64,000 nucleotides of DNA from Icerya purchasi (lineage: Eukaryota; Arthropoda; Insecta; Hemiptera; Monophlebidae): the NCBI GenBank assembly GCA_039619475.1, contig CM077116.1, forward strand, positions 27,725,191 to 27,789,190, given 5' to 3'. Within the stretch, counting starts at the first letter, position 1; the number at the start of each line of letters is the position of its first letter. Made by a program: the position numbers and the translations under genes. Below, piece by piece: positions 9,780-20,621 of the stretch. The notes under the pieces were generated by a model. That model ran no database searches. It worked only from the letters and a program-made list of their open reading frames with translations, and was not told the origin of the DNA.

Positions 9780-10600
9780 TTGTCAGCGAGAACATTAACC
9801 CGAGAGATAGGAAGAAGAAGAAAATAGATTTATATTCTCGTGCGTTTATGGACAGAAAATAAAAATAATTCAAGGGCAATAATAACAGAAGTAGGAGGAC
9901 AAATAAGAGAATACAGTAGCACTATAAGAAGTAAGGATATTAAGTTTTAATAGAGAAGAATAGAAGGACGATTGCTTAACAGAGAAGGACGCACATTCAA
10001 ATAAAATGTGATCAGCACCACAAGGAAAGTATGTGAAAGGGGGATGAAAAGGACAAAATGGGATAGAGGCAAATGGAAACTGAGAAAATGATTCAAGAAG
10101 GAGACTATGATTAAAGTGAAGGCGACAAATAGCCGAGATTGTAAAGAGTTTAAGGGAGGGGAACTCTAGGACACCATGGGAGAGGAGGAAGAGATGGTTG
10201 AATAGAGAGGTAAAAGGAAACAGGATTAGAAAATGAAGAAAAATAGAAGTTGATCCATAGTTTGAAATGAGCGACTAAGGAAAGAAGAACAATAATATGA
10301 GCTGAAAAGGTGCCCAAAAACCTGCCACTGGAAATGGAAGAACGGGCTAAGGAATCCACTATCTCATTGATTTCAATTCCTAAATGACCAGGAAACCACA
10401 AAAGATCTTCCTCGATATAGTGAAGAAGGAAAAGATTATGGATAACGGAGAATATGAGAAGTATTACATAATCGGGAGAGAGAGCAAGGAGAAAATATGT
10501 GATAGCTTGCAGAACATTTTTTTGAGTCTGAGATTATGAGCACTTTATGGAAAACCAATGATTAGCAAACAAAGGACAGCATGTAGAATAGCAATAGATT
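9780..10600 (-). pseudogene. I-like copy 2: RNase H end and C-terminal domain
   Basis: The frame 10401-10150 reads WFPGHLGIEINEIVDSLAR then SSISSGRF, the last RNase H motif and downstream sequence, collinear with 4574-4830 of copy 1. Sequence from 10150 down to 9780 matches the Cys-rich end and 3' UTR but carries stops. The segment ends at the left target duplication of the jockey insertion (10590-10600). Confidence 0.8.
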
Positions 10601-12353
10601 ATTATTATTATTTTATTATTACAAAACTGTTTAAAATAATAATTAGTATTACATACTATAAATTATTGCTATGATCATAGATAATGACGTTGAGAATTGC
10701 GCTTAAAGAGTTACATACGATATGTATATAGTACGCATTAATTCTAAGTGGTTCTTCGAAGCAGGTCGTTGGAGTGTAGACATTTTAGCCGTCGTTGCTT
10801 GGTGTTATTTATCAAAAAGGCAGGAAAAGGGTTGATGTGTCCAGTCAAGCCATCATAATATCGACTACAATGGAAGTTTATTTTCTCAATCATTGTGGGT
10901 GTTCGTAGATTGTTTTGGATGATGCTGTTGCGCACGAACCATGGTGCATTGCATCAAAGTCGGAGATTTGTTATGAAACACCTGAACTTTCTTAAAGTTA
11001 TATTTGGCTGTCGTGCCTCATAGTTGAATACCATATCTCCAGGAAGGCACGACGACTTGTTTGTATATTAGCAGTTTGTTTTCAAGACCGAGTTTATTTT
11101 TGGGTGAAGCAGCCAATCCAGTTTCTTCGTTTTGTAACGACAATTGCGTAAAGTAATTTTAATGTGTTTCGTTGCCAATTAAGTCGCTCGTCCAAGTACA
11201 TACCGAGATAACGAACTTGATCCACTTGTGACTTGAGGAATGATTGTGCCGTCGTAGTTGATATCTGTGCCTGTACCTCTTCTCAATGTAAATGGTCGGA
11301 AGAAATATTTTTCCGGATTTACTGTTATATTCCACCCTTTTGGCCCATAGGAAGAATCGATTAAGATAGTTTTGTGCCTTGCCTACGGCCTCTACTGGGC
11401 AGGTTGAGTTAAGGAAGGTCGTATCGTTCGCATACATTGCGATTAAGCCACAATCATCAATTGGCAATGGTACATCAGCACTGTACAAGGTGTAAAGTAT
11501 TGGGCCAAGCACGCGACCCTGTGGAACTCCAACTTCGACAGCCGGAACAGATGAGCAAGTATCACGTACTTGTACATATAATGTTCGATTGTACAGGTAT
11601 GATTAGAGTAGACGATTAAGTGCTGGCGAAGTATTCTTCTTAAGTTTGTGCAGAAGTCTGACGTCCGCACCCTATCAAATATCTGTTGGACGACTAGAAA
11701 TATAGCTGCACAGTATTGTTTGTTTTCAAGAGTTGATAGGATATATTGAACAATCCGATGGAGTTGTTCGATGGTGCCATGTTGTCCTCGGAAGCTAAAC
11801 TGATGATCAGGAATCACTCTCGTTCCTAAAATTTCCATCATCCCGGATAACATTATTCTTTCGAATATTTTGGAGAAAGTGGGAAGTAAGTTTATTGGTC
11901 TGTAGGAGATGAGAAGATGGTCTGCCTTCTCAGGTTTAGGAATCATAACAATTGCGCCACACTTCCACTGAGTTGGGAAGTGAAAGATTCGTAGCATGGC
12001 ATTGAATAACGCTTCTTTGACCGGGAGAGCTTTAAGTCCTCGGCCATCAGTGTCATCGTACCCTGAGATCTTCTTAATTTTTAGTTTGCTCATTTGTTCT
12101 GCAACTTCGGCGGGTATGATGTACCTGATCGGAGTTGGAGGAGTACACTCTCCGCCTGAAGAAACTTTTCACTGGATTAAACATCTTTAGAATCTGCTAA
12201 ATTGAAAGGTGTAAACTTTCGGTTCCTCAGCAAAAGTGTCTACTTTTTGTTGGTCAGTGCGGCATCATGTTTCTCTGCCATCTTGGATTGGTACCTATCT
12301 CGGCGACTATTGCTTTAGACACTTGGTTGCTCTCCATAAATTGTAGCCAGTGG
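10601..12353 (-). mobile_element. Jockey-type retrotransposon, 5'-truncated, with 11-bp TSD
   Basis: AGCAATAGATT flanks the element at 10590-10600 and 12354-12364, a perfect 11-bp target duplication. The left boundary is followed by an (ATT)n run at about 10598-10620, which is an (AAT)n tail on the element strand. The interior encodes jockey-type RT. With the 1,753 bp removed, the flanks join into I-like copy 2 at the place matching copy 1 base about 4381. Confidence 0.9.
11159..12110 (-). pseudogene. Jockey RT domain, decayed
   Basis: Read on the minus strand, a frame from 12093 gives SGYDDTDGRGLKALP, AIVMIPKPEK, SYRPINLLPTFSKIFERIM, IPDHQFSFRGQHGTIEQLHR and a decayed LVVQQIFDRV where F-DV-AFD is expected, so the first catalytic Asp is lost. 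A second frame (11512-11159) has MLGPILYTLYSADVP and MYANDTTFLNS, in which the YADD box is YAND. The segment between has frame shifts. IP.HQF.FR..H.T..Q.HR is typical of the jockey clade. Two catalytic lesions and shifts make it inactive. Confidence 0.85.
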
Positions 12354-12364
12354 AGCAATAGATT

Positions 12365-13036
12365 CCGCATTGAAAATACAGCAAAAGGAAGGAAGTTTAG
12401 AAGATTCAGAATAATTTAAAGCGGGACAAAAAAGGACAGAACCAACTCCACTCGGCCCTTTGGAGTCGTTCAGTATAGATAGTGGTATGTGTAGGAAATA
12501 CAGAACCTAAAACACTGGAAAATTAGAACAGAACGGTAAAGAAAGATATTTAATAGAATAAAGGAAACTGGAAAAATTTAAAGAAAAATAAGGAAGTTTA
12601 TCATAATTATAAATAAATAACGAAAATTTGAGAAGACGAACAGAAATAAGAGATAAAATTAGAGTTTTATTGCCAGTATTTTTGCTATTTATGAAGGAAA
12701 GAGGAGTAAGAAGAAACAAGTGAAAAGGGATAAATAGGTAGGTGTTTAATCAAAAAGCGATAATCCAAGTAGGATATACGAATAAAGAGAGGAAGAATAT
12801 GGGATCCAGCAAGAATAGCTGGAACTGAGATGGATCTCAGGGCATCAAGGCAACGACACAGATAGGTGTTTTAAATGAGATCTAATTTTGTGAGAAGAGA
12901 CCTGAACTAATTGCCATAAATAAAGCAACAGTAATCTAGAATAGAGCGATTAAAACATTTATAAAACATGAGAAGAATACAGAGGGATTGCTTCCCTAAT
13001 TAGTGTAAGAAAGAGCTTTTTAACTGATTAAGCTTT
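12365..13036 (-). pseudogene. I-like copy 2: RT C-terminal to connector region
   Basis: The frame 12719-12507 reads NKTLILSLISVRLLKFSL and YDKLPYFSLNFSS, parallel to bases 4035-4150 of copy 1. Bases 12880-13020 match copy 1 bases 3700-3830 on the minus strand. The segment ends at the TTAA used by the piggyBac insertion, equivalent to the TTAA at 3674-3677 of copy 1. Confidence 0.8.
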
Positions 13037-13342
13037 TTAACCCTTGTGTTCGCACCCAACTTTACCTACGTTGTTACGCACCTGGGTACCCGGGTACCCA
13101 CCTCTTATTTTTCTCCGTTTTTCGAATATTACGACCCCGAAATAGCTTTCTAAACATTTATATCTATTAATAGACGTCACTATTGATAAAAAATGCCAGT
13201 TCTCACACTTTTGGCTGACTTAGCATCTTTTGCCGGAGAATACTGAGTATGCACGTTGTCCAAGCAAGCCTAAAAAATAAAAACGATGCCTGGGAAAAAT
13301 TGTCAAAAAAAGGTTAACAGGAAATCATAATAATCATCACTA

Positions 13343-13700
13343 TCAATACTGTTGTATATCTAACTTTTCTAACTCTGCCAGCGTCATAAAAAATGTCGCA
13401 GCTTCCGAATCCGTCTCACTATATAGTCTGGTAGGACCTTTCAACTCAGTTCCCTTTTTATAGTTAAAAAAAGTAGGGGTATGGAAGGATCGGCATAGGG
13501 CACAGTGAGTGTTTCGTGTTTGAAGAATTTGTGGCAACCAACCACGCGTGTTGTCCAATATAATTTAGAGCCATTACTTCCCGTTTTAGAATATTTTGGG
13601 AATAATGTGATTGACACTTGGCAACACCGACAATACAGATGAATGGAACCTGACAATACTGGCAGGCTGAATGTGTGCGTCGTGTAAGCTTGGATTTCAA
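13343..13700 (-). other. Unrecognised minus-strand ORFs with Cys pairs inside piggyBac
   Basis: Three overlapping minus-strand frames (13700-13464, 13656-13441, 13558-13343) contain CQYC, CRCC and CALC pairs. They lie between the left TIR and the transposase N-terminus. They could be the decayed, frame-shifted Cys-rich end of another element or chance. I do not recognise a family. Confidence 0.25.
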
Positions 13701-13919
13701 GAGCTAAACAATAGCGTTTTGAAGTTCTATAAGGGAAAACGTAATTCTTATTACCAAAAAATAAATGAAACTTAATTAGATACCGAAAAATCCAAAACTT
13801 TGAAGCTATGGAACAACTATCGAGAGAGCAGAATTTGCAAGATAATTTTTTACAGTGTTTTATTTATAAATTTCGATTTCATCCTCTGAATCTATTGAAC
13901 AAGTTCGGCTTATTTAAAA

Positions 13920-14714
13920 ACGATATTAGGAGAAGGCAATATAGATTCCGATGTGCAATCTGACAGTGAAGACGATGACTGGTTACCAGATGAAGTTTTG
14001 AACGAGCATCCCGCTTCTGATAGCAATGAATGGCGAAGAAGACGAAAATACTGACTAAGAGGGAGAAACTGAAAGCAGTGAAAGTGAGGTTCAAACGGTA
14101 ACTGCAGCATGAACAGGTAGCTTAGAAAACGCTTGGATAGCCAAAGACAAAACTGTATGGAATAAATCGCCGCCTACATCACATTGTAACATACTACAAT
14201 AAGTATAAAGCTGACGTTGATACCATGGATCAAATGTGCACTCGATATAATACTACACAACATCGTACTCTGAGATGGCCGGAGCTATGTTTTTCAACAT
14301 GCTGAATATTAGTTCACTTGCGTGTCCTATTTGATTTATTACGAAAACAACAAGATGCTTCCGCGGAGAACAAACCAACAACGACTATTCATGCGCCAAT
14401 TGAGTGAAAAACTCGCAAAACCAGAAATTGAGAATTGGTAGCAAAACGTTCTGATAATGCGAAATTACAGCACGAAAATCGCCATTGAAAGTGTGATCGG
14501 GCAGGCATTAAACCCCGTTAAAATCGCTCCAGGTCCTGCCAATGAAAGAGATAAGTCAGGGAGGGTCAAAGTCACTGGCTCCTGTCATATTTGCTACAAA
14601 GCAACAATAATGAGAAAGAGAAAAACACGAAAGGCATGCTACGATTGCAACAAACCTGTCTGCAATGAACATGCTACTACAACTTTCGAGAAATGTCACG
14701 AATGTAGAGGCTAA
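13920..14714 (+). pseudogene. piggyBac transposase remnant lacking the catalytic core
   Basis: An acidic N-terminal stretch (DSDVQSDSEDDDWLPDEV at about 13948) is followed, after stops, by WIAKDKTVWNKSPP (about 14136-14178), a piggyBac block that normally lies before the catalytic core. It runs almost directly into YYNKYKADVDTMDQM (about 14193), which includes the late catalytic Asp region. Most of the core with the first two Asp residues is therefore deleted. The C-terminus (open frame 14457-14714) carries CHICYK, CYDCNKPVCNEH and CHEC, the Cys-rich DNA-binding finger. Several stops are present. It could not encode an active enzyme. Confidence 0.85.
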
Positions 14715-15057
14715 TTAATATTCCGCGCTTTTTTTTTTTTTTGTATTCCGTACCATCCCAAAACATTTTCGATGTATAAAAATTAAATAAAACTATCCCA
14801 AATCAATAATCCAGTCAAAAAGTTTTTTTTTTTTTTGAGATGGGTACCCGGGTACCCGGGTGCGCCCGTGATGTATCTATACTTTACACTCGATTTTTTA
14901 TTAGTAATTTTCGTTATTTTTTATTCCAAACAAATTACCTGCTTACAATTGAGTTAAATAACGACTATCCGGAGGTGTTTGCCGAAATTCCTACTTTTGA
15001 CCAAGTTACATTCAAAAATGCACCGTGTGGGTACCCGGGTGCGAACACAAGGGTTAA

Positions 15058-16050
15058 GAGAGAATAGATACAGATGAGCGAAGTTAATAGCAATAGAAGC
15101 GTTTTTTTGATAAAGCAAATATTAAAGAGTGTAGGCACTGTGACAAGAACCTTAAAGTAACACTTGTAATATTAACCTTGCAGCAGAGTAGAAAGGAAAA
15201 AAAAAGAACTATAGTTCTGCATGAAAGAGAGTAATAATAAGAAAAGCAAAGTGGACGGGAATTTTTAATTTAGAACATTATGCTAAAGAATGTGGAAAGG
15301 TGAACGTTATCAAAGGCAGCCGATATGTCAACGAAAGCAGCAATTAAGAATTTTTTATTAGTAAATGATATATAAACGTCCGATAGAAACATGCTGATCT
15401 TAATCTGGCGGACCACGTCCCGGATGAAATTGCTGTGCTCGAGCCACTAAACTAGACATTTGTTAATTAAACTTCCGAAAAACTTTCCTAACATACGAAG
15501 CAAGAGAATTGGGACGAATCGAAGCAGAATAACGATTCGGAATAGGAACAATAACAAAAGTGTTCCAGGAAGGAAGAGGAGAAGGGATACAAAGATAGAA
15601 GTTGAAAATACTTAAACGTATCTAGAGATAAAAATCAGAAAGATTTTTAAGAACAGAAAAAGTGATACCTTATAAGCCCGAAGAGGAATTAAAGGAATTG
15701 AATAAACTTTTGATACAAGTAAAAGGAAGGGTAAGAAAATGTGGGGAACTATAAGCAAACAGGAAAGGGCAGGATTCCTGGAAGCTAGGAATATAGCTAG
15801 AAGCTATAGAATCAAAAAACAATATTAGTTTTTCAGGAACAAAATTATGATTGGAAGGATGTTAGGTGAGAGAGGATTTAAAAGCCTTAGCCATCTTCTA
15901 TACATGAGAAATAAGAGCGAATCGAGGAAAAGAGAAGCTTTTCTACGAGCTTTTCTTTGCTATTTTAAAAACAACCCTGCCCTCATTCTTATAGGCCGGA
16001 AAAAGGAGGACAGTAGCGAAAAGCTCTGTACGCTGACCTATTTAAATTAA
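15058..16050 (-). pseudogene. I-like copy 2: upstream ORF2 region, heavily decayed
   Basis: On the minus strand this segment follows the piggyBac and corresponds to copy 1 bases 3677 back to about 2380. The clearest match is at 15870-15960 (copy 1 bases 2480-2560: GGCTAAGGCTTT preceded by AAAAGCTTCT). It passes through the RT core but no catalytic motif is readable in frame. The homology stops near 16050, the 5' truncation. A small hairpin, AAGGTCTTC...GAAGACCTT, lies just outside at 16061-16094. Confidence 0.7.
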
Positions 16051-16396
16051 AGGTCGCCTTAAGGTCTTCATTGCACCACAATGAGGAAGACCTTTTGAGT
16101 TTCCGTAATACCAAATTACAATTATTTGTTCCATTGCCTTTGGTCGCCATTTTGCCGGAAAATAACATTATGAAGAAGTTAATTCAAGGAGTTCAATTTT
16201 AATATCGTTATGCATATAAACCTATCATTATTACTTAGATTAATATTAAAATTTGGTGTAACTTTAAAAATCGTTTTATGTCTAAATGAACACTACATTC
16301 TATTGGTTTAAAATTTTTTGTTGAGGTATTCTTTTATAATGTATGATTTTATGATTTATTTACTTTTAAAGTAATCTCGTAATATAAATAACTTGC
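16051..16396. other. AT-rich DNA between two transposons
   Basis: It contains only the hairpin at 16061-16094 and AT-rich sequence. No frame or element is recognised. Confidence 0.5.
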
Positions 16397-16418
16397 TTAA
16401 AACCCTTAAACGTCCCAT

Positions 16419-16838
16419 GTGCATTATAAGGAACATCAACTTTGAAGTCATTTTTAAATACTTCTGTGTTAAATTGATACGAAAAAATTATAGTGATGTA
16501 TAATACCGTATTTTGTTTTAAATATATCCAAATTTGGGGTTTCTGTGCGTTTTCAAAAGCTTCCTATATAACGATGAATACTTGACATTTTCATAAATTT
16601 CAGTTTACTAAAATGATAAAATTTCTCCGTTGTAAAATATGGCTTGAAAGAATGTTATTTCAGTAATTTTTTTTGTCAATACACAAAATAAAGTGTAAAA
16701 ATTCAAATGATGTTATTATTTAAAATAATAAGTGTATTTTTTTCGCTGTGTAAGCATTTAAAAATCATGTTCCTTATAATGCACACCGGCCGTGATGTAG
16801 AAATTTGATGTTAGTAAAGAATGTTCTCTGTAATGCAC
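16419..16838. promoter_or_regulatory. Left-end 18-bp motifs (one direct, two inverted, 54-bp spacing)
   Basis: GTGCATTATAAGGAACAT lies at 16419-16436 beside the TIR. Its inverse ATGTTCCTTATAATGCAC is at 16767-16784 and a variant ATGTTCTCTGTAATGCAC at 16821-16838, each followed by ACCGGCCGTGAT. The inverted pair is exactly 54 bp apart. Subterminal repeats of this kind are usual binding sites for piggyBac transposases; that role here is inferred. Confidence 0.75.
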
Positions 16839-17256
16839 ACCGGCCGTGATATGGAAACTTCGCTTTATTTAAAGGAAATATTGTACAGTTCAGATGTCAG
16901 CCATGGAATGAAGGAATCATCACTTTTTTCCTATGCGGTGGTGTTTGTAGTAAATATACGCGCATTTACAACTGCAAAGAAATTTATTTTCCAAGCGTTT
17001 TTATTTATTAGCGTATAGGACTCCCGTCGCCAGAAAATGAACACTGCCTGAAATATATATATATACATGAGCATATATAAATACATACACACACATATAC
17101 ATATATTTATATGTCCGTAACAAACAAAACCAATGCGGGATGATAATTATTGTCGAAGAACGGACAAACTGAAAAACAGACTGGAGCGCAGTAAAATTCT
17201 TCGATTTGTTTTGTGAATATTAGTTGGTTTTTGTGTCGTGCGATAATTTTTTCAAA

Positions 17257-17446
17257 ATGTCGCGATATCAGTCAAGAACAAAAAAAATGATGAATGCTGT
17301 TCTTCCGCCTGCTCAGTCAGATATAGAAGGCGATGCCTCTGTATATTCTGAGGATGAAATTCTGAATAAAAATTCAGACTCTGAATCGGAAGCACCGTCT
17401 TTTGATTCCGGAATGAGAGAACTAGTTGAAATAATAGATATGTCAG
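17257..17446 (+). CDS. piggyBac transposase exon 1 (acidic N-terminus)
   Basis: The start is taken at the ATG at 17257 (MSRYQSRTKKMM), preferred over an in-frame ATG 33 bases upstream because its context (AAAATGTCG) is better and the basic then acidic order fits piggyBac N-termini. The exon has 63 codons plus one base and ends at CAG before GTGAGT. It is acidic from residue 24 onward (EGDASVYSEDE...SDSESE). The intron is 17447-17938, with AG at 17937-17938. Joining exon 2 gives a continuing acidic frame (DNEDEESVVEV), which supports the splice. Confidence 0.75.
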
Positions 17447-17938
17447 GTGAGTAAAAATGAATCACTTTAAGTTGTATCATACGAATGAACACGATGTTTA
17501 ATTGAAATTATAATGAACTAAAAACATTATCGACATAATTGCTTTTCATTTTTTTTACCTTTTGTATTCAAATTCTCAATTATGTTTGCATAAGAATTAA
17601 GCACGTAGGTATGGGGTGGTTCAACGGATCCTTACATGTAATATACACAAAATTTGTACTAAATACTCTGTAGTTTTTTAAAAAAATTAAAAATCAAATA
17701 AGTATAAAAAAATTATAAATTTGAAAATTTAAAGTTAAATTAAATATTCTATTCAGCGGTGAGTAGTTGGTAGGAAAATTACTGAAGAAAAGCTTATAAA
17801 CGTGGGGCCCCTGTGAAAAATGTATACCTACGTGCCTGATAAGAATATTGACTGTATGAAATCAATAAAAATAGAATGACTAGTAAATTTATGTTTTTCC
17901 TTATCTGAGTATTTTTACCTGAATTTTATTCAAATTAG

Positions 17939-19788
17939 ACAATGAAGATGAAGAATCAGTGGTTGAAGTGACATCAATAAAAAATCGCTTACAGAGAATA
18001 TTACAATTCCAAATAAAATTTCCTCATTTGCCCAACGGCTTTCAGAAGTAGATTTTCAGAAGCCTAAAGTAAATGCGGCATCTTTAGACAATATTAAAAA
18101 CACTGGAATAGAAACAAATAGACGTTCTTGCAGAATACTGAAAAGAAAAGCAATACAAATTGCTACTCTACCGGGTGATATTGCTGTGGAAATAAAGAAA
18201 AGAAAGTTAATTAAAAAAGTTAAAATGGATTATAACTGGAAAAAAAGTTATTTCAGGTTTGGCGCTAATATTACTGACAGAGAACTTACTTATAATGCAG
18301 AAGAACTTACTCCATACGATTACTTTTCGATGTTTATGAATGAAGAATGTTATCAATTAATAAGTAATGGAACTAATTTGTATAGCGTCCAAAATATGTC
18401 TAAATCAGTCGACACAAATTTTCATGAAATTCAAAACTTTATTGCGGTGCTACTTATAATGGGAATAATAAATCTACCATCAGTTAGAGATTATTGGTCT
18501 CAAAACTTCCGTATTGAGAGCATAGCAAATGTAATGTCACGGAAACGTTTTGAAATAATAAAACGAAATTTACATTTTGTAAATAATGAAAATATTGACC
18601 AATACGAAAATGATCGGTACTTCAAAATAAGACCGATTTTGGAGCATGTTAGGAGAAATTGTCTCAAAGTGAACCATGAAACCCGCTTTTCAATAGATGA
18701 AATGATGATACCTTATAAAGGTACAAAAGCTAATAACAGAAAACAGTACATAAAAAATAAACCTAAAAAATGGGGCTTTAAACTATTTGTAAGAGCAGGT
18801 GCTAGTGGAATCATTTATGACTTTTTACCATATGGTGGTGAAACAACATTTATGGGTTACACGTTTACTAGTGAAGAAGAGAAATACTTCGGTTTAGGAC
18901 AAAAAGCGGTATTGGCGCTTTGTAAATCAATTCCAAAGATGCAACAACCCTATGTTGTTTACTTTGATAACTGGTTTACCTCTTTAGAATTAGTCTATTT
19001 TTTAAGAGAAGAATATGGAATTTTTTCATCTGGTACAGTACTAAATAATCGACTAAGAAATTGTAAATTAAAGGAAGATAAACAGTTAAAGAAATTAGGT
19101 CGCGGTAGTTTTGATTACAATACAGATAACGAGAAAAAAATGAATGTTATAATAAAATGGTATGATAATAGATGTGTGTATCTTTAGTTAGTTCGTATGT
19201 CGGTGCAGAACCTCCTTTAGAAGAAGTAAAAAGCTATAGTAAAGAAAACAGCACAAAAGTTTCAGTGCCGTGCCCGAAAATTGTAAAAGATTATAACCGA
19301 TTTATGTATGGATAAAGCCGATATGCTTGTCGAATTATACAGAACTGCAATGAAATCTCATCGATGGTATTTATCGTTATTTTCACACAAATGATATCGA
19401 TATCTGCGTAAATAATGCTTGGTTATTATTATATAAGCGTGACTTAGAACATCAATAAGTAAAAACATGTTTACCTCTGAAGGAATTTAGGTATACTATT
19501 GGCAATATTCTAAATACTAAGAATAAACTTAGAATTGGAAGGCCGTTAAATGTAGCCGAGCACTATTCCGCTACGAAAAAGAAGTGTCTGAAAAAGAACA
19601 AACAACCTCTTCCAACAAGTGATTCAAGATTGGACAACTTAGATCACATTTAGCCCATTTTCACAACTATCGAACGATGTAGATCATGTACAGAGAATAA
19701 AACCACAATACTGTGTTCAAAGTGTAACATAAGATTATGTATTTTAAAAAACCGTAATTGTTTCTTTAAATATCACAAAGAAAAATAA
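17939..19788 (+). pseudogene. piggyBac transposase exon 2, catalytic core, frameshifted
   Basis: After DNEDEESVVEVTSI a single-base shift falls at about 17985-18005; the next frame is then open to the stop at 19187. The DDE core holds the first Asp in SIDEMMIPYKG (codon at 18696) and the second in VVYFDNWFTS (codon at 18966). Downstream of 19150 the frame shifts again (SSYVGAEPPLEEV), a TAA follows at about 19314, and the third Asp lies in MDKADML (19311-19322). The C-terminus at about 19676-19788 has the CRSC...CSKCNIRLC...YH Cys-rich finger. All key residues survive, but in three frames. About 590 codons in all is normal for the family. Confidence 0.85.
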
Positions 19789-20307
19789 CGATAACATACA
19801 CAGATGCGCACACAATACAAATGCACTTCAACATTACATATACACAGCATAATTTCTTTTTTGTTTCGCACCTTTAAAAGTAAACGTAATAAATTTGTTA
19901 TTCACTGAATTCTGTGAAATTATTTATTTTAGTAAGGTGTAATGTTGTGCAAAATAATATATGCAATTGAAGCAGGTGAGAATAATCAATATTTCTGTTA
20001 ATTTGTTGTGATTTACATTTTATTAGTGGTTTCATGTTTTTCTCAGTGTACATTATTATCTATCAGTACTTCTCTATGTAACACTCATAGCCATTTATTT
20101 TGGGGGTGAGGATCACTCAATTTTCCGCTTGACCGAATGAAATATAAATAAATAAAAAAAGAAAATTATTCGTAGGCTAAAATAACCAAAAGATACTTCC
20201 AATTTTGCCGAATTAACCGAATATTTTCTGATTTTGACGAATAATTCGCAATTTAAAATTATTAAGTGGTGTCACACCCCCATATCCACCCTCCCCATAG
20301 TTTTGTC

Positions 20308-20487
20308 CTTAATTATAATGCATATAGCTAAATGTTGATTGTTTTCAGTAAAGCGCTCAGTGTGCATTATAATGCACATTTCTAAATGTTGGTGGTTTTC
20401 AGTAAAGCGCTCAGTGTGCACTATAAAGAACATTTCTAAACGTCAATGGTTTTCCGTAAAGCGCTCAGTGTGCATTATAAAGAACAT
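20308..20487. promoter_or_regulatory. Right-end tandem 54-bp units carrying the 18-bp motif
   Basis: The motif GTGCATTATAAAGAACAT or a close variant starts at 20362, 20416 and 20470, exactly 54 bp apart; a more degenerate unit starts at about 20308. Each unit also contains TAAATGTT or TAAACGTC, GGTTTTC and GTAAAGCGCTCAGT. The last motif is about 130 bp from the right TTAA. The 54-bp period equals that of the inverted pair at the left end. Confidence 0.85.
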
Positions 20488-20621
20488 GACGTAATTTAGT
20501 TTCTATGGGATCGCGGAACTGAAATATTAAGTTTTATTGTTAAATGTATCCCAAATAGCAAAAAAAGTATACAAAATAATTTTCACTTTGATTTTTCTAT
20601 GTGGAGGCATTTAAGGGTTAA

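Larger units (their letters stand above)
13041..15053 (+). mobile_element. piggyBac deletion derivative, 2,013 bp, TTAA-flanked
   Basis: TTAA duplications lie at 13037-13040 and 15054-15057. The termini are inverted repeats: CCCTTGTGTTCGCACCC at 13041-13057 and its complement at 15037-15053. Subterminal GGGTACCCGGGTACCC occurs at about 13083-13098 and 14841-14856, and again in part at 15030. The interior holds transposase N- and C-terminal remnants joined by a deletion. It sits inside I-like copy 2, and the matching empty site survives in copy 1. Confidence 0.92.
9772..16050 (-). mobile_element. I-like retrotransposon copy 2, 5'-truncated, twice interrupted
   Basis: Segments 9772-10600, 12365-13036 and 15058-16050, read on the minus strand, align in order with bases from about 2380 to 5200 of the plus-strand copy at 1-5226. 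Matches include GGCTAAGGCTTT (copy 1 base 2541), GATTACTGTT near 3775, DKLPYFS near 4110 and PGHLGIE near 4580. The 3' end faces left and ends beside the CATGCTTGAC terminal module at 9771; a short A-rich tail is possible. The gaps are exactly a jockey insertion and a piggyBac insertion. The copy is riddled with stops and shifts, so it is older than copy 1. Confidence 0.85.
16397..20621 (+). mobile_element. piggyBac transposon, ~4.2 kb, near complete
   Basis: The right end is CATTTAAGGG followed by TTAA (20618-20621); the left has TTAA (16397-16400) and CCCTTAAACG from 16403. The terminal repeat CCCTTAAA plus a related YGYCYCC is imperfect, and two extra A lie between the left TTAA and CCC, so the left boundary is slightly eroded. 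Inside are subterminal 18-bp motifs at both ends, an intron-containing transposase and a Cys-rich C-terminal region. The TIR differs from the 2-kb piggyBac at 13041-15053 beyond the first five bases, so they are different families. Confidence 0.9.
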
